From Polyodon spathula (Eukaryota; Chordata; Actinopteri; Acipenseriformes; Polyodontidae): a stretch of 64,000 bases of DNA. Made by a program: the position numbers and the translations under genes. The notes beneath the pieces are model-generated. The model saw only the letters and a program-made list of their open reading frames with translations. It had not been told where the DNA came from and made no database searches. The stretch covers positions 25,517,475 through 25,581,474 of the forward strand of contig NC_054547.1 of the NCBI RefSeq assembly GCF_017654505.1. Reading direction: 5' to 3'. Numbering within the stretch: the first letter of the stretch is position 1; the number at the start of each line of letters is the position of its first letter. Below are positions 36,153 to 49,600 of the stretch, piece after piece.

Positions 36153-36745
36153 TGTCATGAAGACGGCTGTAGTGGGTGACGTCTGACCAGAACCAGGAAC
36201 CAACAAATAAACAACAGAGAGGTGGAGTTTGGTGAAGCTGAGTGATTGGTTTTGTTCAGCATTTAATGAAACAGACAGAAAATAAAAGGTTGTAAGACAC
36301 ACAAAACAGAGGACATGACACTTTTGCCAAAATAAAGAGACAAACATGATGAGCTAATATTTGAACTATCTAACTATTCTTATTATCTTTGTTACCTCCT
36401 TTTCAAATCCCATTCTCCACTCACCAAACACACAACCCTGAGTGAGTGAAAACATTCTGCTTTCATGCAGCTGTACCGAGACTCGATTGCTAATCAATCA
36501 TTCGAGTCTCGGTACAATTGCACGTGAATTAAAAAAGTGCAATCCCTCGTGCTCACATATTACTACATTTTACCTGCATGTGAAGTGCTGTGCAATCCTC
36601 GTGCCTAAATACAAATATACATTTTAAATACTCCTGTTACACAGACTCATTTATATCCCGTGTACCAATGACTATATACCAACATTGACACACTGCACGT
36701 AACATACCACACAAATATAGTCCAGGGGCGGGGCACTTTGCCACA
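36153..36745 (-). mobile_element. Solo-LTR-like element with long hairpin, minus orientation
   Basis: On the minus strand it starts TGTGGCAAAG and ends CTTCATGACA (TG...CA). A perfect 14-bp-arm hairpin lies at 36473-36515. AATAAA-like signals occur in the distal part. No coding region is attached, and the flanking 4-5 bp match only partly. Confidence 0.55.
36473..36515. promoter_or_regulatory. Perfect 14-bp inverted repeat inside an LTR
   Basis: GTACCGAGACTCGA at 36473-36486 and TCGAGTCTCGGTAC at 36502-36515 flank a 15-nt AT-rich loop. Its place within the LTR parallels the hairpins near 16402 and 30042, but the arm sequence differs. Confidence 0.85.
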
Positions 36746-38379
36746 ATGCTTATGGACACTTCTGGTTTCTGGGTGTATGTGTGTAAGTGAAATTATGAGA
36801 TAATTAATTTGAATTTCAGCTGTGCTCTGCCAAGCATTCCTAAAATAAATTATAGGCACTTGTCCACTAAACAATGCTAAAAGCATATTGTACTCGTTAG
36901 ACAGGGTTGTTAAGTCTTAATTACTGTGTTGCCCACATTTTTTGATGCTTTGCAATTACAATGCTCCTTGAGTCACTGATTAAATATAAAAACAAACCTA
37001 AATGTGAAATCACACTATATCAAGTCTAGGTGTTGTGTTTCTCTTCTCTCTAAGTCTTTACTAGGAGCCTTAGAGAACCTTTCTCTAGCACAGACTGATC
37101 CTATCACGTTGCTAAACATTCTAAAAAATATTTGACACCTCTCCTCTGAATTCAACTCTTGTTTAGGGATAATCTATGCCACAGGCAACCAGAATTCAAC
37201 CAGAACTTTAAAGCACTCAAAAAATAAGGTAAAAGTTATAAGAAACTTTCAGAGCCCATGCAGATGTGAAAACAGCAGTATGTACCATATAGTAAAATTG
37301 ACCATTGGAAAGCATTGGATCGGTACATAGTCACAGTGAAAACAATGAGAAAATCTGTGGTTTTGATGATGGCTGAATTAATGAAGGCACTAAATAAGAT
37401 GAATTGTGTGTTTTGATCACAGTTCAAGCGACCTCACAGGTTTAAGGACCCTTTCTGTCACACTGCAGTGTTGTTTTGCGTGCAGTGCTGCCCTACAGGA
37501 CTGAACAGCTTAGCCCTAGCTGAAGACAGTACAGTAATAGCAGTACATGTCCCTCATATTGGCTATTTCACCATTTGATTAGTTGTGTTGTGCTCTGAAA
37601 TTGGGCTTTACTTTCAAGTTCAAAACAGCCCCCATACATACTGGTGTAAATGTAAATATAGTCACCTTTATTTATGTAAAAAAAATTCTGTACTGTTTTA
37701 TTTATCATACCATAAATACCACAAAGAAAGTGCATTGCAAGAGTGAGAAGGGGGTTGTGGGATAGTCGTTGTATTAAAGGGAGTGTTCCTGCATAAAATG
37801 CTGTCAATATTTTTGTTCTGAATGTGCGGTACAGGATCTGTTCACAAAAGCACAAAAATGGCATTGAAATACCAACATGCATTGAAATAACGACAGAGCT
37901 ACATGGAGACACAGGCCAGTCTACTATATAGATAACATCAGCAGTGTGCTTCGAGTTACCGTGAAGCATAACACACCTTTCAAATGCACTCAGGTAGCTC
38001 ACCATTATCTGATGAAGCGCAATCTAATAGGAAGAAATACACAAGGCAGTATGAAGTCCTCAAATACTTGCAGGTGTTAGCCATGCCCTGACTTGACATT
38101 ACAAGGTTCATGTTAGATTTTTGCATAATGGTCTTTGGAACCTTATCTAGTGTTTTAATAGCGTGTGTCAAAAAGAGAGGGTTTTTAAACCACTTTCTGC
38201 TTTGGTTATTCAGCAGGCACATGTAGAACAGATTTTAAATAATCAAAAACTGCCAACATGGATCTTACAAAATAAAATTATAGTTTGGGCTTATAAAGAC
38301 ATGAAAATAAAGCATGGCTTCTGTGGTCCAGAGGAATGGCTTTCATTTTATTCTAAGGGTGGTGGTGGTGTGTGGTGGT

Positions 38380-38410
<31 letters not shown>

Positions 38411-39504
38411 GGGGGGGGTCAGATACGCACCATACTTTGACCACTTAGGAGTAGCTTGTGCAGTTTCAGCACCCCATCACTTGTTCTTTGAAGGTGAGGG
38501 AATGGTTCTGTCTCCATGCCCTTCTAATCCTTGGCCTTTGATACTGCTTTAAAATGTGCAACTGGCAGTTGTGCTGAATTGAACCTGCTCAAACTGGCAT
38601 TTTCTACAGTTTTTATATGTATATAATGGTGTAGTGCCATTTTGTGTATGCTAAACTGTGTAAGAATAACAAATATTGCAATGAATACATTTTTTGTAAA
38701 TTTGAATTTCATAGTGGGGCACTGAAACTAAGTGGAGAGAAAAGATTGGTCCTGCATACAGTATAGAGGGATTGCTTTATATCTTTTCTTCTCTCATATC
38801 CTTGGTTTACAGTCTGGAGTGAAATAGTGCGCATTATTAGAAGAACCTGCAGATACGGATGTGTGATCCTGTCAAGATTGAAAGATTAGAAATAAAAGAT
38901 ATCAAGCACCATAGCGTTTCAAGAAGCTTGGTTTTATTACCTTGGTAAAGATATTAACCCAGTCACCCTTTTCCTCTGTGCTTCATTCACTCAAGGTAAT
39001 TACCAACAATAAGAGTCAATCTGATCGAAACAGCTGCTCAAACACAACTAAGGTTAAATAAGAAATGATGGAATGATCAGGGTATACACGCAGACATGGC
39101 TTTGAAACCTGGCTTGTGTCTTATCTACAGATAGAAGAGCTACTGACTGATTTACTGAGACCACATACAGTGGTTGATAATAAAACCACATGGGTTGGGA
39201 GATTTCTGCATCCTGATTGGCTGATAAGCATTCCAAGTCATTGAATTATTAAAGTACAACCAACAGGTAAAAACAAGTCCCAGCAACTAAGACATTTCAC
39301 AAACAGATATTATTGCGCTGAGCGTTTAAGAATGTTTTAAAAAATAATTTTGAATTGTCCACCATTTTTTCCCCAATAAAAACTAAATAATAATAAAATT
39401 TTGTTGGGTATTGTAATGCTAATCTGGAAATATGCAAGTTAAAGCATTACAAGAGCCAATCAAGTCACAAAGCAGGCAGAGCTCATTTGCATACAAATTA
39501 CGGA
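36746..39504. other. No gene recognised; GT-rich tract and 25-G run
   Basis: Chance ORFs only, apart from the GGT/GT-rich tract (38357-38393) that runs into 25 G. Confidence 0.55.
38394..38418. repeat. Poly(G)25 tract
   Basis: Twenty-five consecutive G follow a GGT/GT-rich stretch. It could form G-quadruplex structures, or its length could be an assembly artefact. Confidence 0.9.
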
Positions 39505-39640
39505 TTTAGCTGGCAAGTTAAATACTTAGCTAAAAGTTAAATCTTGTTAAGAGATTTAAGATTTAGTAAAATATTTAACTAAATGTTAAATCTTCTAATT
39601 AGATTTATAAATTATATCTGAATGTACACATTTGAATGTA

Positions 39641-39716
<76 letters not shown>

Positions 39717-39830
39717 TATTTATATTAACATTTATAAATCTGAGGAAAAAAATACAATCTGAGGAAAAAAATACAAGATTTAAGTTAAATGTTAAAATGC
39801 TTTTTTTACACATGGCACCCCATACCCTAC
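39505..39830. repeat. AT-rich TTTAGCTAAAT repeat, copy 2, with TA array
   Basis: Same motif order as 31925-32330, including TTATAAATTATATCTGAATG, ACATTTATAAATCTGAGG and ACACATGGCACCCC. A (TA)n array at 39639-39712 is expanded at the centre, where copy 1 has only an A-rich stretch. Confidence 0.75.
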
Positions 39831-42800
39831 CCACAAAACAGTGCCATCTACAGCACAATCTGTCCAACTGTGTAACCAGCCATTTAATTTAGAAAACTTC
39901 ACATTCCCTGGTAAAGTCAACTTCATGAGACATGATAATTTATTTAATTTGTTATTAAATACTTTGTTTAGCTATTAAATTCATTGGAACTATTACATTT
40001 ATTGGAACTATTTTTCATAACGTAGTAATATACCTACTGTATATAAAAAATAAATAAACCTATATTCATTTTTAAATAAAAATGTGTCTACATCTTTATT
40101 TCTAAAAACTATGAACCCATTTAATAAGCTCAGTAAGACACTCCAATATGTTGGGTGTGCTGGAATAACCACACTTCCAGGGGCATAGTAAGGCACAAGG
40201 CCGTGCGGTTATTGTAGCACAACAAACACCCTGTCGTGTCATTGCTTACTTGTTCCGTATCTCGTTAAAGGGGCTCTATTCTATTTTATCACACGTCGCT
40301 GGTTTTATTCTGACATATTTTCATGGTTCCAACTGTGGGAATACATTTATTAAAGACAGGCTTAAGTTGGTTTCCAATTTTTTACATGGATCCTTTTTCC
40401 GTTGCACAGTGGAGTTGGTAGGTGCTGGCAAATTATTATTATTTTGTTGGTTTGTCCAACATCATTGCCATCTTTACTGCTCCCAGATACAGTACCTCAC
40501 CATACATGTCTTTGGCTAGTATCACCGCAAACATGGTGACCAGATTAACCTTGGCGTGGAAGGTCATGGCTGCATATTGGCAAGAATATCCCGGGGCTTG
40601 TTATTGCAAAGTAAGAAGTACTCATCTTTGTATTTGATTAATTCTAGCAGATTTCAAGATACTGTGAGTACACACTTTTAATCAAAGCTGTTTACTTTTG
40701 TGTTTTGTTGAGCTGAAAACATACTAGTAATGTTAGAATATTAGTAATTTAAACTTTAAGTGGGCTTCAGAGTCATTATAGTATAGTGGTTTCTCGCTCG
40801 TTTTTAAAACACATTTTGAAGCACCATTTTTGTGAAAGAAGGATAAATAAATCACATTATGCTGTAGAATTAAATATTTGATAGAACGTTTGAACTGGAC
40901 GCCTACCCTTATAAAAGTGTACCAAGTGTGGCTTTCTTAACCTCCTCTCAGGTTCTTCTCCCCTTGTTTGTCAGAAAACCACAGAAAGGCAGCAGACACG
41001 GCTTGTGTGTTGCACGTGGGATTGCAGTTCCCCCTGAATCTTTACTGAGAGCTTGGTGGAATTTCTGAGTGAATAGCATAGAATATAGTATCTATTTCGG
41101 GCTGTATTTTTCAGGCAGTCCTGTGTTACTGGTATATGTAAAGCTAGTTTAGTCTGTGCTGTAAAAGTGTTTATTATCCAAAAAGAAAAGATGTTCTTGG
41201 AAAAAAAACAAAAAAAAACAAGGTTGTTCCTTCTGAAGAGCACAGATGACAAGGTCAGGCTGCTACTAAGAGAGAGATTAGAAGGAGATTGTTTATAGCG
41301 CCATTGCAATTAGCCCATGGTGATACATACAGTTCCGTCATTATTGTGAACCTCTAAAGCCATGCTGGCTCTTCAGTAAGTACACTTGGACTGATAAGGC
41401 CCTGGTTGATAGAGAAAACAAAGCCTGTTCTGGACTGACCTAATTGAAACTTTTGGTAAAGCACAAGAAGATGTTTCACCTACTTGTGATGCTACTATGC
41501 AACGTGTCTCTTCATTATGCAGATATATCTTGATGACATATTCTAACAGTACAGTCCTAAATGCCTGAGCTATTGAAAGTTATTTTAAAGTGGCAAAACA
41601 GGATATAAGCAAACTGTGTCACATGATATATACTGAAGCTACAGAACTGACTCAAAGGTCTCTACATCAGTTGTAATCTATCACTGACTTTTGGCAACTC
41701 TGATCTCTGACCTAAACAATTCTGAGTTATTAACTCTTACACTCCCACCACTGTTAGGAATGACATCTGTTGAGCATTGTGTAAGAGCATCACATAGCTG
41801 TCAGAGTTGCAATGCAGTGCCCTATGCAACAGTTGTACATCAGTTTTCTAGTTGCCACAGATTGGCACCAAGCAAGGTCGATGGTAGTGGATACAGGTGA
41901 AAGGCTCCTTTAAAGGGACAACTGGCTTTTATGTACGGTAAAAATGGCTATGCAATCTAAATTATAAAAACAATAATTGTCAAATGTAAATCTTTAGCAG
42001 GAAGAAAAGTATGTGTTTTATTTGTTTTACATGTTTTGTCTAGAATCAGTCTGATTGGTTTTGGAACAAAATATTGGGATGCACTATTGTGTCCATATTT
42101 GTAGTGTATTGTTTCAGGAGTATCATAATACAGTCTTGTGTATTGTTAAATAAACTATAATTGCATAATTGTGGATGTTTATTGAACAGCAGAATGCCGT
42201 GGTTATGTTAAGATTCGGGAAGGCAACCTTTGTTATTCATTAGTCAGTTTTGGTAAGTGGACATACCCAATAATGAATCAGAATAAATGTGAATGAAAGC
42301 ATGCATTGTGTATCTGTTAAATGCTGGGATAATCTGCTAAGTGCTGGGGAGTGTATCTGCTAAATGCTGGGATTGCTTCTTCAATTTATGATTCAGTGCA
42401 CCATTGAGCTGCCCAGTCCAGTCAGTCTGCTATGAGATCCAAGCTAATTATGACATCATTCAGGTTTTCACAGAATATTCAGATTAGGTTGCAAATCTGA
42501 ATTAAAAAAAAAAACAACAACAAAAAAACAGGGTTAAGCTCTGTCTTAATATCAATAGCCAAAAGAAGGACTCTGCTGCTTTCAGAAATGCATATGATAA
42601 AAGAGCTTCATAAATTGCTGTACCTACATATTATACTGTAGCTACCTTTTCATCTCCATTTGGCTGGTGATCCACTATAACAATAGTAAAGCCATTTCTT
42701 TTGTCACACATACGGTAGTGCACAGACAGTAGATTCTCTTTAGCTTTTTATGGTGATTAATAGTTTAACAGCATCAGTGTTTTTATTCTGCTCTTTTTGT

Positions 42801-45734
42801 TTTGCACAAGGTATTTTTTGCTCCTACAGTGCTGCTTCTGTAGCCCACCCAGACAGGCACTGCTGTCTCAGGAAGCCCTCTGTATGTAAATATGAGTCCT
42901 CCGCTCACATCACAGTCAATTTCAAGTCAACTGCTATTCTGTTTACAGAGAGGTTCAGTGCTCTTCAACAAGCCAGCAAGCATTCCTATTCCCAGTGTAA
43001 TGTAAGGATTTACAATCCAAAATAGGTGTTTATTGAGGCCTGGCTCTAGTAGTCAAATGAGCTGCCATATTCCTGTCTTTGTACCATTATCAGAAATCCC
43101 AAAGGAGCTTGTTAATTCCTTGGTGTCTATCTGTTACATTCTTCGACAGTTTAACCTTCTGTGCTCTCTATCCGCATGTGAAGACTGCCCGGCTTGTTTA
43201 CATTCCACTAATTCTCAATGCGGGAAACTGAATTGCCCACCACCCCCCCACCCCCCCACACCCCCACACACACACTTTGTTTTGAATCCTTCTTGCCTCT
43301 TTATCACTTTGAGATCCAAACAGTCACGCTTGATATTATACCTGCAGAAAAGACCCATTATTTTTAGCTCATGAAACAAACAGAAATGAACCTTTTCCCA
43401 CATGGCATTGCTGTTGTACTGATACCGTCGTACAGGAAATAACTACACATATGACAGTTATATCAAGCGGTTTTTAAGGTGGCAGCATTCGGAAACTGTT
43501 TTTAGAATTGTGTTGGACACTACAGCTGTAAGCTTGTCTGTGGTTTTCTGTGACCCTTGACATCCGACAAGAAACTAGAACGCATACCTGTGTTTGTTGT
43601 CAGTTAAGGGTGTCCGTGGCTTAGTAAAATTTATGCGCACACAATTAAGTCGAGCTGTTGGAACTTGTTGTTTGGACAAGTTTAAGCAGATATCGAAGAC
43701 CTGATTATGGAAGACGTCATTGGAATCCAGAACTCTCATATATCAAGGTCAGGCTCTGAGGAAACTGGGCAGTAAAAAACTAAACAAAAGGAAAAAAAAA
43801 AAGCACAACAGATCTTGGCAGCGTACCTCTGAATCCTGAGAAACTGCACTGCACAAGAGCAGAGGGCGAGAGACGATGGGAGCCGTGCTCAGCTGGGTAA
43901 TTCTATTCATTGAGTGTTGAGTAGATCTGAGATTGTAGGGTCTTATGAATTTACTGGGGTCATTCGTGGTAAGTGCGATCCAGGGGGAAATGTGAGAACT
44001 TACAAATCGGAATTCAGAGGTGAAGGAAATGTCTAGAAAGGGCTGGGAATATATTTGAAGTAATGCAAAGCAGCTGCTTTAAAAAGTACAAAATAACGCT
44101 GTTATGAAAGTCACTGAACAAATGTTATGCTAAAACTGTTATAGAGAACCGTAAATGAGCTTCATCATATTTTTGTTTTTTTGTTATAATGTCAAATTTG
44201 ATTCCAAACAGGATGGTGGGTAGTGAATATGTTTTCTTTGCCCAGTTTTCAGTTCTTGTTAACCTACTAACCCGAAATGGTCTTACATTTAAACAGTAGC
44301 ACCAGATTTAGGGTGGGTATTGGTAGAGTATGCTTGATCATGGTTCAAGGTGTTTTAAGTTTTTATTTACACATTAGCTGGTTACCTAATACCTTCAGTA
44401 ATCTAATAAAAACCACCTAGAACCTCCTTCTATCTGACATCACCATTCATCTAGGGTAGCCGGTAACAATTAGCTTGTTGAAGGGAAATGGTGTGTGAGG
44501 GGAGGGAGAGTTGGCCGGTATTGTAAGTTTGTGTCTTTGTCTCCAGGAATGGGGGCAGCATTTTTGTTACAGTATTTCTGTCAGATAGTTAGTTAATTCG
44601 GTTTGGGCCCAAAAACGAATGGTCAAAGCAAATCCAGGCTTATTTCACCAGGTTATAGAGGCTCAAATCTCTAGAAATAAATTAAACAATTTTATCATAA
44701 AACTCAATAACAATTGGTCTCACTGCAATGGCCAATATCATATGCTGTAGCTCAGAATTGTCAGACTGCATTGATCAAACGCCAAACTCCAAGTCTATTA
44801 CTGAAACTATGTAGGAGTTGCCTTGTGAATTAATTTGATGCTCATTATCACAGAAATGCTCATTGTTATGCTTAAGGGGCGTTTCAATAAATGCTACCTT
44901 GCTCCGATAATGACATGTGAAGAGCTTCTTAAAATGCTTAAAATGCTTAAAAAGCTGTTTTAGTTTCTCTTAATCTACAGTGTATTGGTATGTAATTGAA
45001 GCATGCTGCTAATTCATGACATGTTCCTTATTGTTCTATCTTCATTCAGCATCAGGCATCAGTCTTCAATCCAATAGTAAGATTTCTGGGGTTCCTGCCA
45101 GTGCTCACATCTGTCAGTGTTGGCCCATGACAGTAATACTGAAACAAAGTTAAACAAACAGACCAAGAAGCCATAGTGCACCAACAATACAGAAGAACAA
45201 AACAATTTTTACTGTATCTTATATATGCAGACGCTAAATTGCTCAACCTGCAAATAACATACCTTTAATTACACAATGTTGAAAAATCTTTTCATATGTG
45301 GAGATGTTGATATGTATTTTATAATATTGCCATACAGTTAGGAAGTCTAGTTTATCTTTTGCACTGTGAGGGTTTTATTGAAACTGATAGTGATGTCTGG
45401 CGAGAGTACAGTATATCATTGTTTATTATTATACAGTGTCAATCTGTGCTATACAGGGTGGCAGTGTTTATAAGTCTGACACTGAGGCATGGCTGACTGC
45501 AAAGTTTCTCACAGCAAGGTCAAAGTGAGTGACAGATGGAAGTCTGTACTTTCCACACAAAAGAGCGTCTCATTCTTTTTCATTTTTTTTTTTTATGATG
45601 TGACATGGCCTAGAAGAAAACAACATGTTAGTTTTAAAGTTCTTTCCAGGGAGATCTTTTCCAGAGATGTAGAGTTTACAGTCAGATCCTGATTCGAAAT
45701 ATGTACTGTGGTAAAAACCAAGTGCAGTAATGCA
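39831..45734. other. No gene recognised, apart from the candidate exon at 43876
   Basis: AT-rich intronic sequence. Small items are three imperfect copies of TATCTGCTAAATGCTGGGAT at 42310-42373 and a C-rich tract near 43240-43275. Confidence 0.55.
43876..43896 (+). CDS. ARHGEF4: Candidate alternative first exon, MGAVLSW
   Basis: The sequence GACGATGG gives an ATG in an excellent Kozak context (A at -3, G at +4). It opens seven codons, MGAVLSW, ending at a plausible donor TGG|GTAATT in phase 0, compatible with the giant exon 2.7 kb downstream. MGxxxS is the N-myristoylation consensus (Gly2, Ser6). If unspliced, the frame stops after 14 codons. No homology supports it; the case rests on Kozak, phase and position. 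Confidence 0.3.
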
Positions 45735-45840
45735 TGGTAAATCATAAGAACTTATGGTACAGGATGATTATCTATAGTAAATGCAAGGGGAAAGCATGGC
45801 AAAGACATGGTACACTGAAAAAACTGCACACATGTATTTG
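45735..45840 (+). repeat. Degenerate AGCATGGCAAAG-type dispersed repeat
   Basis: It contains GCATGGTAAATC, TATGGTACAG, TATAGTAAATGC and AAAGCATGGCAAAG, as in the 5185-5370 copy, and ends AAAACTGCACACATG where that copy has AAAACTGCACATGCAT. Confidence 0.55.
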
Positions 45841-45919
45841 GTATGATACATATTGGAACTTATTTGTTATCAGCATCTTCAAATACTATATACAGCGTAT
45901 GCCAAAATCTTTTCAGTGC

Positions 45920-46180
45920 AGACACTGTGGGCCAGTCTGCAAGCAGCCCAGAGCTGTGTGGTCCTCAGACGCTGTAGCTCTGAGGTGGCTGCATGGCAGA
46001 CCTGCAAAGTGAAAAGAAGTGGACGTCTAACAACACACTTTTTGGAGGATGCATGTGTTTGTCTTCGTCTCTCCCATGTCAGCACGGGGGTTGCTGTGGT
46101 GAATCAGTCTTAAAATTGGGCATTTCAAACTGGGGAGAAAATGGGATAAAAAACAATTGGCGAGTCCAAATTTGTTAAAA
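45920..46180 (+). repeat. SINE-like dispersed repeat
   Basis: The block GGATGCATGTGTTTGTCTTC, CTCCCATGTCAGCACGGGG, TTGGGCATTTCAAACTGGG and CAATTGGCGAGTCCAAATTT is a string I recognise as a common fish repeat of SINE size. It ends in an A-rich tail about 450 bp before the giant exon. The exact family was not determined. Confidence 0.55.
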
Positions 46181-46630
46181 AAATAGAAAAGATTACTGTT
46201 GATTATGGGGAAGTGAGAAGGGTAATCCTTTTAGCACTGAAGTATGTGCTACACTGATATGCCTCCCCAGCTGCCTTCCCCACAGAATATTCTTGTCAGA
46301 ATATTTTTTTGCTAGAAAGAAAGGAGGTGTGGCACATAAGGCGTGTCATAGTGTCTTACAGAACACTCACCATATTACGTTGTTGAACAGGTATAATGTA
46401 AAAAATAAATATTAGGGAACTATAGATGACATTAAACACCCATTAACAAATTTACTCAAAAGTAAAGACTCAAAAGTATGCCTTCTTTATGTAATTTATT
46501 ACTGGGTTTTTTTGGAGAGATCACTTTTTTTCTGTAATGCTATAGGCTTATGCAGTAGAATAAAAGGAAATTACATTCTCTGTTGTTCTGCTTTATGTTG
46601 ACTTAAGTGTTTTTTCTTATATTTTCTCAG
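46181..46630. other. ARHGEF4: Intron 3' end ahead of the giant exon
   Basis: AT-rich sequence ending in the acceptor TTTTTTCTTATATTTTCTCAG at 46630. Nothing else is recognised. Confidence 0.7.
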
Positions 46631-49600
46631 GCCACAGAAACAGAAGACCCTGCAAGTGAAATTGATTTCATAGAAGATCGAGGTTCGGACCCTAACCCAG
46701 AGGAAACACTGCAAACAAAGGAATCAAGTGATACTGCTAATGAACCTACATGCGAAGCAACAGAGGAGTATTTTGACACACGGTCATGTGACAGTGACAC
46801 TCTTTCTGACGTAAGCCCAGATAGCTGTGAAGACGCTGCAGGAACAGAGTCCAGGGCTGATGAGAACAGAACAGACTGCCAACTGGAAACTGAATCCGAA
46901 CTGAATGACATCGGCTTGGGTTCAGCCAAAGGTTCATCTAATACACATCAAAAGGCTTGTGATGTTATTCCTGTTCTTCAGCACCTAAATGAAACAGATT
47001 CTAAATCTGACTCAGAACTGGTTTCTGTGGAGCAAGATTTAGAATCAGCATGCGTAAGGCAAGATGAAAATCCTCTTCTGTCAGAACCAGAAGTGACTGG
47101 TGCTACTTCTGTGGCACAAACAGAACAATCACTTGTTATTTTTAATACAGAAACACCTCTGAAGGAAGCTGGAATTTCCATCTTCGTAGACACCATCTCC
47201 GGTCAGGGTGTTACTGAAGCAAGTCAGGTACTGAACTTTACAAATAAGAAGTTAGAATTAAATGGACTTCATCCTGAAACAAATCCAGCATCAGCTGAAC
47301 ATAACGTAGTTCCTGATGAGCCAGAGCCTGCAGCAGGATCTGCTGCCGATCTAAGTAGTCCTGCTACACTTTTAGGGACAATTGAATCCCCTGCAGCACA
47401 AGATGAAGCAGAACACCAGTTTGATAATTTTATAGAGTATACAGAAGAAAGACCTTTGGATTCTGAGACAAGTTCAGAGATACGCAAAATTGTTGATGAG
47501 CTACTAGAATCTTTGAGTCAGGTGGAGCCTGAACTGAGCCAGGATGCACCTGGAACAGAGGGCAGTCAAATTTGTTTAGAGACTCAATCAAAGCCAGAAG
47601 GTGATGGTTCAGATTCAAATTCACGGGTGGAGGAACAATCTTTTGTTGATGGTACTGCAGAACAGCATTGTATAGAATCTTTTGATACAAACTGTGAGAA
47701 CATTTGTGCAGACAATCAGAGACTTGCAGATTTGCCTAAATCTGGTCTACCTGAACTGAGTGTACAGTTAAATGGTTCATCTTCTGAATCTGAAAGTTTT
47801 TGTGTCCTACAAGAAATACTTTCTGAAGGGAGTAGCACAGGGCTCGAGACTAGCTCAGAGACATTGGAGAGCCCACTAGATGTGACAACAACCATTTCAA
47901 CAAATTCAGCAGAACTAAATGAACCCTGCCCTGTAGCCAACTCAAATGTAATTCAGACTGATTTGGAGGTAAATTTTGATCAAAGCCTGGACCATACTTC
48001 AGAGAGAAAATCTGGAGTATTTCAAGTAACGACTAAAACAGCTGTGGAATCTAATCATTTGCAAGAATGTGATGCGGGCACTGAAACTGACCTTTTTCAG
48101 AGAGAAAGTTTAAAAGGCAATAACTCAGGCTTAAGTGAAATTCCACTTAAGACAATACAAATAACAGTGAGCACAAGTGCACAGTTTAATAGTGTTTCTG
48201 AGGAAACTTATTTTGAGAATAACACCACCCCCTCCGAACCGCAATCAGACAATAATAATAATACAGACTCAAGCTTAGAAACATACAATGTTGACCACCC
48301 TATAAGAACAGAGGTAGACCAGGTATTAGTTGGAATTTGTAGTGGGCAGACAGATTATGCTTCTCAATTAACTGAAGAGCCACTGGATTCTTTGTCAGAA
48401 GAAGCAGTTAGAATTCACTTTAAGGATAATCTTAGAGAAAACCATTGCCATTTACAAGCAGATCTAAATTATATTGCAATTATTAATAATCAGGAAAAAG
48501 AAGTGAGTTCTCCCAGTTGTTCAAAATTCGAGCCAAGCATTGCTGATGTAGAGGACACCCCAAGCAACCCAGGCTATGAACCAAATTGGAGCAGTGATGA
48601 GTTGGTTTCAGGGACAAGTGATGATGATCTAGAATCTGATCACGCTTGTATTAAAACTGCTCCCCAGATTGAAACTTCTGTCACAAATGAATTCAAGACC
48701 TCTCAGAAGGAGATTGTGGTCAGCAGTGTGTGTCACACAAATGCAAGTGTAGTGACCCAGGATGCTAGAGATTGTACATTGAATACAGGGATTGAAAACA
48801 ATAGCACTGGTTCTGAGGGTCATACCGACTCACAGACTAACAGAAAGTCTTCTGACAGTGCAGGTGACACAGTAGTTGTGGCAAACGGTAACACAATTAA
48901 AGCCAGTCCAGAAGTGGGTTTTAAGAAGTCTGACCACAGTGCAAGTAGCAAATTCCTTGTCCAAAGAAAGACGATTGTTCCAGAGAATCCTGTTGATACA
49001 GGACAGAGCTCCTCGGCAAGACTGTCGGAGGTAAGAGAGATTTTATTACAGACGGGAGAAGAGGAGGAAAACAGTAAAAATCTTTTAAGAGAAGCAGCAG
49101 TCAGTGGTCTATGTTTTGATGCAAAGGAAGATATAAAAGCTACATCGTGCAGATTACCAGAACAAAGCAGTGAAACAACTCAACTGTGTTCTGAATCGAG
49201 CCTGTCTGCCCATGAAATTCCTGAAGAGGGGAGCTTAGAACCAGATACAAATTATAACTTGGGGTTGGTAAGTTTCCGAGATGAAATACAACTGAAGGAT
49301 GAATACAGTTTAATCAGCCGTCAGGAGACTGATCAAGAAGTTAGTATAGGTACAGAACTCCTACAAAGTAGGATAATTGCTGATGAGAATCTGTTTACCG
49401 GCAAAGCTTCAAGTGATAGGTCAACGACTGAAAGAAAAGAAGAAACAAAAGCATCAGGACTGACTCAAATTAACAACTCTGATCTGGCCAGTAAGCTACC
49501 AGATACAGTTAAGGAGCAACAGCAAAGCATTGTTACAAGCGAACATGAAAGCAGTGGGGAAATGACCCCCGTCCTCAATGGTTACATGGCCAGTAAAAGC

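Noticed and set aside
38163..38552. 129-residue ORF through the G run
   Set aside because: The long frame depends on the GT/G tract coding Val/Cys/Gly; no domain.
46607..46630. In-frame GTG as a start for the giant ORF
   Set aside because: These bases are the pyrimidine-rich tract and AG of a 3' splice site; a GTG start here has no support in a vertebrate gene.
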